A stretch of 7,549 nucleotides of DNA, taken from assembly GCA_030527765.1 (NCBI GenBank), contig JAUNAE010000183.1, forward strand, positions 1 to 7,549, read 5' to 3'. How positions within the stretch are numbered: the first letter of the stretch is position 1; each line of letters opens with the position of its first letter. Made by a program: the position numbers and the translations under genes. Source of the stretch: Eubacteriales bacterium. GTDB taxonomy: Bacteria; Bacillota_A; Clostridia; Lachnospirales; Lachnospiraceae. The notes beneath the pieces were generated by a model. It had not been told where the DNA came from, did not search any database, and saw only the letters and a list, made by a program, of their open reading frames with translations. This document shows, in pieces, positions 1-5,025 of this stretch.

Positions 1-1227
1 TGCTTTCTCCAGATCATAGTCGGTCCAGGACTCCTGATTCTGTACCATTTCAAGACGAAGCTCCTCCGGAATCGGCGGCATCACATTCTGCAGGGGCAGA
101 CGGAGAGTCTCCGGCAGAAGAGTGATATAAGATTCCTCCGTGCCGAGGTCTGCAAGGCTTTTGCCCAGATGGTCAAAAAAAGTTCGAAGGTCAATGGTAT
201 CTGTCAGCATCTCACGATAAAGAAGCGCTCCAATCCATGGCTGCATCTGCTCATCATGCTTCTCCCAGATTCGCTGGATCAAATCCTCACGCTCCCGGGT
301 TCTCGTGGCCTCATCGTTGGAATGAGGATGAGAACAGCCGCAGGAATCCCGGTAAAGAACCGGAGAACTCACAACCTCAGAAGAAACCGGCCGTCCCTCC
401 AGAATATCCATGACACGATCCACAGCATGCCGGCTGATCGTCTCATAATCCTGGCAGCAGGTGGTAAGAGGCGGATTCATATACTCGGCAAGTCGAATAT
501 TGTCGAAGCCTGTAATCAGAATACCTTTTCCAACCACAAGCCCCCGACTCTGGCAGACAGCATAAGCACACATGGCCATCTCGTCATTGGCACAGACGAT
601 GGCATCCAGTCCCGGATTGTCATCCAGAAGACGGGCAACCTCAGTGTAAACATGCTCTGAGTAATCCCCGTGCTGGATACAGGACTCCGGCACCGGCAGT
701 CCGTGAGATTCCATCACATCCAGAAACGCCTGAAGTCTGTAATCAGAATCACGGTTGCCAACCGTACCCGTAATGAAGCCGATCTTCTTTGCACCATGAA
801 CTGTGATCAGATGCTCCACCAGTTCATGGATGCTGTCACAATTGTCTGTAATAATATAGCAGCCATCCTCCACAGGAAGATCCGCTTCAAGAAGAACAAC
901 CGGAATCTTGGGGAGAGTGGCAAGAAACTCTTCCAGAGAAATCTCCTGTCTGTAGATAAACAGAGTACCGGAAGAGACAATCAAAACATCCAGATCATCG
1001 AAATGGCTGTAACCATAAAGAGATGCATACTGGTAATCGAAAAGATTTTCCTGGATACGGGATTTGCCGAGAAAACTGGAACTCTCCGTGCCAAGATAAA
1101 ACTGCGCATCCACGCCCTTTTCCTGCAGCAGCTTCCACACCGTATGCACCAGATGAATGGGATGATCTGTATGATAATTACCAACGATAATACCGACCTT
1201 CGGCCGGCGGTTTTTGTATTTGTTCAT
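1..1227 (-). CDS. LacI-type substrate-binding sensor protein, N-terminal part (output domain outside window)
   Basis: Reading leftward from ATG at 1227, the frame is open for 409 codons to the window edge, so the C-terminus is missing. Residues 10-295 look like a LacI/ribose-binding type periplasmic-binding fold: start strand RPKVGIIVGNYHTD (8-21), the LacI-family core HGAKKIGFITG (144-154) followed by a DYRLQAFLDVMESHGLP helix, AIVCANDEMAMCAY (209-222), and ILITGFDNIRLAEYMNPPLTT (236-256). It begins directly with the sensor fold. There is no N-terminal helix-turn-helix, signal peptide or membrane segment, so it is a cytoplasmic sensor and not a LacI repressor. A Cys-rich YRDSCGC (292-298) ends the fold, and a helical linker follows (304-409). 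In clostridia such sensors are often followed by a GGDEF diguanylate cyclase domain; that is my inference for the unseen part, and a histidine kinase or AraC-type HTH remains possible. An in-frame TAA lies just upstream of ATG, supporting this start, although no Shine-Dalgarno is visible. Confidence 0.85.
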   Translation of the reverse strand, partial: MNKYKNRRPKVGIIVGNYHTDHPIHLVHTVWKLLQEKGVDAQFYLGTESSSFLGKSRIQENLFDYQYASLYGYSHFDDLDVLIVSSGTLFIYRQEISLEEFLATLPKIPVVLLEADLPVEDGCYIITDNCDSIHELVEHLITVHGAKKIGFITGTVGNRDSDYRLQAFLDVMESHGLPVPESCIQHGDYSEHVYTEVARLLDDNPGLDAIVCANDEMAMCAYAVCQSRGLVVGKGILITGFDNIRLAEYMNPPLTTCCQDYETISRHAVDRVMDILEGRPVSSEVVSSPVLYRDSCGCSHPHSNDEATRTREREDLIQRIWEKHDEQMQPWIGALLYREMLTDTIDLRTFFDHLGKSLADLGTEESYITLLPETLRLPLQNVMPPIPEELRLEMVQNQESWTDYDLEKA

Positions 1228-1303
1228 ACTTTAAAGATAGCATACAACCTGTCAAAATGGTATGTTTTTTGTGGAAGTTGAATAGAAAAAAATGGTAAAT
1301 GTT

Positions 1304-1332
1304 TTGCGAAAAAACACAAATTGGAGTATGAT
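1304..1332 (+). promoter_or_regulatory. sigma-A type promoter for the MATE exporter gene
   Basis: A -35 box TTGCGA (1304-1309, 4/6 match) is separated by exactly 17 bases from a -10 box TATGAT (1327-1332, 5/6 match). Transcription would start near 1339, leaving a leader of about 57 bases before ATG 1396. A strong ribosome binding site, AAGGAGG (1379-1385), lies 10 bases before that ATG. The region is shared with the divergent sensor gene on the left, so one protein bound here could affect both, but no clear operator palindrome is visible. Confidence 0.6.
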
Positions 1333-1395
1333 AAACCCTATGAAAAAATGAGTGTCAAAGCGGACTGATGTGCACACCAAGGAGGAACATAATAA

Positions 1396-2790
1396 ATGAA
1401 ACAAAATAACCAGCCGACCAATCATACTCATACACAGCCGAATTCCGGGATTTCTTCTCTTACAAAAGAGAGTCTTCTGTCTTCCATGCTGAAATTCTCG
1501 ATTCCCTACCTCATCGCATGCTTCCTGCAGACTTTCTACGGTCTGGCGGATCTGTTCATCACCGGACAGTTCCGGGGAGCGGCATCTATCTCTGCCGTAT
1601 CCATCGGAAGTCAGGTCATGCATATGCTGACGGTCATGATCGTAGGACTCGCCATGGGAACCACCGTCACCATCAGCCGTTCCATAGGAGCGGGAGATAA
1701 GAAACAGGCCGCCGTATCCATCGGCAACTCCGTATTTATCTTCAGTCTGTTCGCCATCGGCGTCACAGCACTCTTACTCCTGTTTCACAAAGGAATCCTC
1801 ATCGCCCTGTCCACCCCGCAGGAAGCCATGGAAGAAGCAAGACAGTACCTGCTGATCTGCTTCATCGGAACGCCGTTTATTACCGCATACAACGTGCTGA
1901 GCAGCATCTTCCGTGGACTGGGAGATACCAAACGCCCTATGTACTTCGTGGCAGCAGCAGGCGTCATCAATATCGGACTGGATGCATTTCTCCTGGGTGT
2001 CGTAGGAATGGGGGCAGCCGGAGCCGCTCTGGCAACCGTCATCTCCCAGGCCGTATCTGTCGTTCTCGCCCTCATCGCCCTTCGCCGCAACAAGTCCGGC
2101 GTCAGAGTCACCCGAGAAGATTTTGCTCGGGATAAAAACATGATACAGATGCTTCTGGGCATCGGTTTCCCAATCGCCGTACAGGAAGGCTTGATTCAGA
2201 TTTCCTTCCTTATAATCACCGCCATCGCCAACAGCCGGGGCGTGGATGTGGCAGCCGCCGTGGGAATCGTGGAAAAAATCATCAGCTTCCTCTTCCTTGT
2301 ACCATCTGCCATGCTGTCCACCGTATCCGCTCTGGCAGCACAGAACGGAGGAGCCGGACTCCACGAGCGAAGCCGCAAAGTACTCCGCTACGGCAATATG
2401 ATCTGCGCCGGTTTCGGCATTCTGGTCTTCCTTATGTGCCAGGTGCTGTCCGTACAGATCGTAAGCCTCTTCGTCCACAACGAACCGGAAGTCGTACGAC
2501 TGGGAGGACAATACCTCAGATCCTACGCCCTGGATTGTATTTTTGCAGGAATGCACTTCTGCTTCAGCGGATTCTTCAGTGCTTATGGAAAATCCTTCTA
2601 CTCCTTCATCCATAACATTGTATCCATCGTGACCATCCGCGTGCCGGGAGCCTATCTGGCATCTATCCTGTTCCCGGCAACCCTCTACCCAATGGGACTG
2701 GCAGCCCCCCTGGGATCCCTTCTTTCCGTAGTAATCTGCGTGATTTTGTACCGGAAAAACCGTAAAAACTGGGAAATTACCGCTTTGTGA
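1396..2790 (+). CDS. MATE family multidrug/cation antiporter
   Basis: A 464-residue integral membrane protein of the usual MATE length with about twelve hydrophobic segments in two homologous halves. The family exports cationic drugs or metabolites in exchange for Na+ or H+ at the cytoplasmic membrane. Visible landmarks are the first-helix region FYGLADLFITGQF (47-59) with its conserved acidic residue D52, the GTTVTISRSIGAGDKKQA stretch (88-105), the MATE hallmark FRGLGDTKRPM (172-182) followed by INIGLDAFLL (191-200), GFPIAVQEGL at the start of the second half (257-266), and GFFSAYGKS near 392-400. The first 20 or so residues are a polar His/Asn/Thr-rich tail. The start is fixed by AAGGAGG ten bases upstream. 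It resembles the DinF/MepA-type firmicute branch; substrate cannot be told from sequence. No terminator follows, so transcripts may continue into the LCP gene. Confidence 0.93.
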   Translation: MKQNNQPTNHTHTQPNSGISSLTKESLLSSMLKFSIPYLIACFLQTFYGLADLFITGQFRGAASISAVSIGSQVMHMLTVMIVGLAMGTTVTISRSIGAGDKKQAAVSIGNSVFIFSLFAIGVTALLLLFHKGILIALSTPQEAMEEARQYLLICFIGTPFITAYNVLSSIFRGLGDTKRPMYFVAAAGVINIGLDAFLLGVVGMGAAGAALATVISQAVSVVLALIALRRNKSGVRVTREDFARDKNMIQMLLGIGFPIAVQEGLIQISFLIITAIANSRGVDVAAAVGIVEKIISFLFLVPSAMLSTVSALAAQNGGAGLHERSRKVLRYGNMICAGFGILVFLMCQVLSVQIVSLFVHNEPEVVRLGGQYLRSYALDCIFAGMHFCFSGFFSAYGKSFYSFIHNIVSIVTIRVPGAYLASILFPATLYPMGLAAPLGSLLSVVICVILYRKNRKNWEITAL

Positions 2791-2819
2791 TTGACAGAAT
2801 ATCTGAAATGGGCTATAAA
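2791..2819 (+). promoter_or_regulatory. strong sigma-A promoter upstream of the LCP gene
   Basis: A perfect -35 TTGACA (2791-2796) begins on the base after the MATE stop codon. After a 17-base spacer comes TATAAA (2814-2819, 5/6 match). Predicted transcription start is near 2826, giving a 5' leader of about 130 bases before the LCP start at 2955. Spacing and match quality make this one of the best promoters in the window. Confidence 0.7.
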
Positions 2820-2830
2820 GATGGAGATGT

Positions 2831-2860
2831 TTGACAGCAAGGGAAAATCCATGTTACAAA
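2831..2860 (+). promoter_or_regulatory. possible second, tandem promoter upstream of the LCP gene
   Basis: A second perfect TTGACA (2831-2836) is followed after 18 bases by TACAAA (2855-2860, 4/6 match). It lies just downstream of the predicted start from the first promoter. The -10 is weaker, so this may be a secondary start or chance. Confidence 0.35.
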
Positions 2861-2954
2861 CAGAGGAAATCGCTCCAATCATTAGAGAAGCGAGATCGAA
2901 TGGGAAAGAATCTTTGTAAACAGCAGAGGGTATGTATCATATAAGGAGAACTTT

Positions 2955-3896
2955 ATGAAAAAAAGAAAGAAGAAGAGCAACGGGATTGCCGGCATGATCG
3001 CAGCACTGCTTCTCGTAGGTCTGTTGTTCGGCGGCGGTATGGCCGTTGTGAATGCAGAACTGAACAAAATTAACCGGGAAGAAAACAGCGTAACAGAAGC
3101 CGGAACATCTACAAATTCCAATATTATGAACATTCTTGTCATCGGTCAGGACCGTCGTCCGGGAGAAGACCGTGCAAGATCCGACTCTATGATTCTTTGC
3201 AGTTATAACAAAACAACAAAGAATGTCACCATGATTTCTTTCATGCGAGATATGTACGTAGAGATTCCGGGCTATGGCAAAACCAAAATCAACGCAGCAT
3301 ACGCATACGGCGGAATGTCCCTTCTGGATCAGACCATCGAGAACAACTTCGGCGTACACATCGACGGCAATATCGAAGTAGACTTTGAAGCATTTATGAC
3401 CGTCATCGATGATATCGGCGGAGTAGAGATCGAGCTGAATCAGGAAGAAGCAGATTATCTGAACGTGAACAACACCGGTCTGGTAGATGGAACCACAACA
3501 GACGCATGGACACTGACCGCAGGAGTCAACACACTGACATCCCAGCAGGCACTTGCCTATGCAAGAACCCGCTACGTCGGCAACTCCGACTGGGAGCGTA
3601 CCGACCGCCAGAGAAGAGTCATGACCGCAATCATCAACAAATTCAAGAGCATCGGTGTCACCCAGCAGATGAGCCTGATCAACACCGTCCTTCCGACACT
3701 GACCACCGACATGTCCAACGGAACGATGATCAGTCTCGGATCCTCCATTGTCATGTCCGGCATGAACTTAAACGGAGAATCTTACCGCATCCCGGTAGAA
3801 GGAACCTACACATCCGACAACATCGATGGAATGGCCGTACTCGTACCGGATCTGGAAGCTAACAAGCAGTATCTTCAGCAGTACATCGGACAGTAA
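2955..3896 (+). CDS. LytR-CpsA-Psr (LCP) family glycopolymer-peptidoglycan transferase
   Basis: A 313-residue, single-pass membrane protein with an extracellular catalytic domain. LCP enzymes transfer teichoic acid, capsule or other glycopolymers from undecaprenyl-pyrophosphate carriers to peptidoglycan. A basic KKRKKK start is followed by one membrane helix (about 11-34). The LCP domain spans roughly 57-225 and shows the expected blocks: NILVIGQDRRPGEDRARSDSMIL (59-81, with the Arg/Asp cluster that contacts the pyrophosphate), ISFMRDMYVEIPGYGKTKINAAYAYGG (94-120), DFEAFMTVIDDIGGVEIE (143-160), and ALAYARTRYVGNSDWERTDRQRRVM (199-223, with the conserved Arg residues). It has no extra C-terminal LytR domain. 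AAGGAG (2943-2948) sits six bases before the ATG. It has its own promoter or promoters and its own terminator, so it is probably monocistronic apart from readthrough. Neighbouring glycosyltransferases suggest the attached polymer is made by this locus. Confidence 0.95.
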   Translation: MKKRKKKSNGIAGMIAALLLVGLLFGGGMAVVNAELNKINREENSVTEAGTSTNSNIMNILVIGQDRRPGEDRARSDSMILCSYNKTTKNVTMISFMRDMYVEIPGYGKTKINAAYAYGGMSLLDQTIENNFGVHIDGNIEVDFEAFMTVIDDIGGVEIELNQEEADYLNVNNTGLVDGTTTDAWTLTAGVNTLTSQQALAYARTRYVGNSDWERTDRQRRVMTAIINKFKSIGVTQQMSLINTVLPTLTTDMSNGTMISLGSSIVMSGMNLNGESYRIPVEGTYTSDNIDGMAVLVPDLEANKQYLQQYIGQ

Positions 3897-3901
3897 AAAG
3901 C

Positions 3902-3936
3902 AAACCTCAGAGACATCAAGTTTCTGAGGTTTTTTT
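3902..3936 (+). terminator. intrinsic terminator after the LCP gene
   Basis: A perfect 10-base-pair stem, AAACCTCAGA (3902-3911) with TCTGAGGTTT (3923-3932), encloses an 11-base loop and runs into a T tract through 3936. It begins five bases after the LCP stop codon. The next gene starts only 40 bases further on with no convincing promoter between, so some readthrough is likely. Confidence 0.88.
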
Positions 3937-3976
3937 GCCCTTGGTATCATCATATTAGAGAAATGAGGAAACATAG

Positions 3977-4750
3977 ATGAAAAAAGAATTCGTAATGCTA
4001 GCCCTGACAGGACTGTGTCTCACTGTGACAAAGGTTCATGCGGCAACAATGGACTATGGAGTTCTGATCGGGGAAGATGATCTGTCACAGATTGGAAGTT
4101 ACTCCCTCGTCGTCATCGAACCGGAGACTTTTGCCCAGGAGGACATCGTCGCCCTGCATGAGCGCTGCGAGAAGGTTTACGGATATTTGAACATCGGCGC
4201 TTTGGAAGAATATCGCTCCTATTACGAAGAGTACGAGGAACTTTGCCTCAGTGTGTACGAAGAATGGCCGGACGAGCAGTGGATCGACGTAAGCGCAGAG
4301 GAGTGGCAGGCATTCATCACCGATCTTGGCAAAGAATACATCTCCAAGGGAATCGACGGTTTATTCCTTGATAACACCGATGTCTATTATCAGTATCCGG
4401 AAGAAAAAATTTATCAGGGGCTGTGCGAGATTCTGACCAAACTGGATGGAATCCCACTCATTGTAAATGGAGGAGATCCCTTCGTGCAGAGATGCATCGA
4501 TGAGGGGCAAAACCTGTTCGACGGAATCAATCAGGAGAACGTCTTCACCAAAGGAGTCGGGCAGCTCCAGGAACCGGAAGATCAGGAATATTACCGGAAT
4601 TACCTGCAAAAAGCCGCCGACAGCGGACTGGAAGTCTACCTGACAGAGTACGGTGCCGACGATTCCCTCACAGAAGAAATCGACGAATACTGCAAAAAGC
4701 ATGGATTTCACTGGTTTAACGCTGAAAATTTGGAACTTCTGATTCGTTGA
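3977..4750 (+). CDS. secreted GH114-like protein (endo-alpha-1,4-polygalactosaminidase superfamily)
   Basis: A 257-residue protein with a Sec signal peptide (1-22: MKKE, hydrophobic core, VHA cleavage site) and a compact TIM-barrel-like domain. Motifs match the GH114/TM1410-type superfamily: KVYGYLNIGALEEYR (66-80), WIDVSAEEWQ (102-111), GIDGLFLDNTDVYYQYP (125-141) with clustered acidic residues D127, D132 and D135, IPLIVNGGDPF (159-169), and GINQENVFT (183-191) with E187 as a further candidate catalytic residue. Characterised GH114 members cleave alpha-1,4-linked galactosamine polymers such as fungal galactosaminogalactan, and a related domain occurs in PelA; activity on this organism's polymer is inference. 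The start is supported by GAGGA (3965-3969) seven bases upstream. It sits between an LCP transferase and glycosyltransferases, which fits trimming of an exported polysaccharide. No lipobox is seen, so it is probably released or held in the wall space. Confidence 0.85.
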   Translation: MKKEFVMLALTGLCLTVTKVHAATMDYGVLIGEDDLSQIGSYSLVVIEPETFAQEDIVALHERCEKVYGYLNIGALEEYRSYYEEYEELCLSVYEEWPDEQWIDVSAEEWQAFITDLGKEYISKGIDGLFLDNTDVYYQYPEEKIYQGLCEILTKLDGIPLIVNGGDPFVQRCIDEGQNLFDGINQENVFTKGVGQLQEPEDQEYYRNYLQKAADSGLEVYLTEYGADDSLTEEIDEYCKKHGFHWFNAENLELLIR

Positions 4751-4775
4751 CACTAAAATAGGCTTGTGATAGACT
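4747..4775 (+). promoter_or_regulatory. strong promoter for the regulatory leader and glycosyltransferase operon
   Basis: A perfect TTGACA (4747-4752) overlaps the stop codon of the GH114-like gene. A 17-base spacer leads to TAGACT (4770-4775, 4/6 match), preceded by TGA, which gives an extended -10 (TGn). Transcription would start near 4782, about 245 bases before the first glycosyltransferase, giving a long structured leader. Confidence 0.6.
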
Positions 4776-4808
4776 AACAAGAGGTAATTTCAGTAAAAAC
4801 GCAAATCC

Positions 4809-4865
4809 GTAAGGGCATCCTTGGGAGAGTAGCACAGAGTAAGGAGAATGCAGGGGCACCCTTAT
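4809..4865 (+). ncRNA. structured 5' leader element of unknown class, riboswitch-like
   Basis: The RNA can fold into one long irregular stem-loop. The outer helix is UAAGG (4810-4814) with CCUUA (4860-4864), plus a G-U closing pair at 4809/4865. The inner helices are GCAU (4815-4818) with AUGC (4848-4851) and CCUU (4819-4822) with AAGG (4841-4844). An AGA bulge (4845-4847), an internal AGGGGCAC strand (4852-4859) and an 18-base purine-rich loop (4823-4840) are left unpaired. The 5' strand of the inner helix, GCAUCC (4815-4820), is also perfectly complementary to GGATGC in the 3' arm of the following terminator (4904-4909). Folding here could therefore decide whether that terminator forms. I compared it by eye with the purine, TPP, cobalamin, SAM, lysine, glycine, FMN, c-di-GMP-I, THF, yybP-ykoY and T-box consensus motifs and found no convincing match. 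Confidence 0.45.
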
Positions 4866-4888
4866 GATATAAAGGTAGAAAAACAATT

Positions 4889-4922
4889 GACCTGCGTCCA
4901 TGAGGATGCGGGTCTTTCTTTA
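4889..4922 (+). terminator. leader terminator / attenuator hairpin
   Basis: The stem GACCTGCGTCC (4889-4899) pairs with GGATGCGGGTC (4904-4914) over all eleven positions, two of them G-U, around an ATGA loop. A T-rich tail TTTCTTTAT follows. It lies about 107 bases downstream of the predicted transcription start and about 100 bases before the first glycosyltransferase codon, with no complete gene in between, so it fits premature termination in a leader. It could equally end the GH114 transcript, so its role as an attenuator is inference. Confidence 0.7.
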
Positions 4923-4966
4923 TGTTATATAGCTGAAAAAAATAAACACACTAACTACCATAGGGT

Positions 4967-4975
4967 TGATATAAG
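4967..4975 (+). promoter_or_regulatory. possible extended -10 promoter between the two terminators
   Basis: TGA followed by TATAAG (4970-4975, 5/6 match to TATAAT) forms an extended -10 element, but no recognisable -35 lies 16-18 bases upstream. If used, transcription would start near 4982, bypassing the first terminator but still meeting the second hairpin. Confidence 0.3.
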
Positions 4976-4989
4976 AGGATGAAAGTCAG

Positions 4990-5019
4990 ACACTGCGGGG
5001 AATCCTCGTGGTGTTTTTT
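4990..5019 (+). terminator. second terminator-like hairpin, just before the first glycosyltransferase
   Basis: ACACTGCGGGG (4990-5000) pairs with CCTCGTGGTGT (5004-5014) over eleven positions, three of them G-U, with a three-base loop and six consecutive T (5014-5019). It ends six bases before ATG 5026. The upstream GAGGAT (4975-4980) is complementary to ATCCTC (5002-5007), which overlaps the 3' arm, so a competing antiterminator pairing is possible. A terminator this close to a start codon implies regulated readthrough, or a start further downstream. Confidence 0.65.
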
Positions 5020-5025
5020 GATTAG

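Noticed and set aside
1250..1255. TTGACA on the minus strand just upstream of the sensor ATG
   Set aside because: The best -10 at correct spacing (TAAAGT, 16 bases) would start transcription inside the coding region, so it cannot serve ATG 1227.
169..1281. Two long plus-strand open frames (169-660 and 670-1281)
   Set aside because: They lie opposite the clear LacI-fold sensor gene, have no ribosome sites, and their translations are of low complexity and resemble no family I know; they are antisense shadows.
1340..1351. Three-codon mini-frame ATG-AAA-AAA-TGA in the MATE leader
   Set aside because: No ribosome site precedes it and it is too short to support as a regulatory peptide.
1328..1358. 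Minus-strand promoter TTGACA (1358-1353) with TATCAT (1333-1328) for the sensor gene
   Set aside because: The spacer is 19 bases and the -10 overlaps the -10 of the plus-strand promoter. Possible, but not strong enough to list.
1774..2613. A 279-codon minus-strand open frame inside the MATE gene
   Set aside because: It is fully antisense to a well-supported membrane transporter and its peptide is a rich mix of His/Cys/Gly/Asp typical of shadow frames.
4848..4982. Small plus-strand frame, ATG 4848 to TGA 4982 (44 codons) in the leader
   Set aside because: AAGGAG ends only one base before the ATG, too close to work, and the frame runs straight through the terminator hairpin. A regulatory RNA explains the sequence better.
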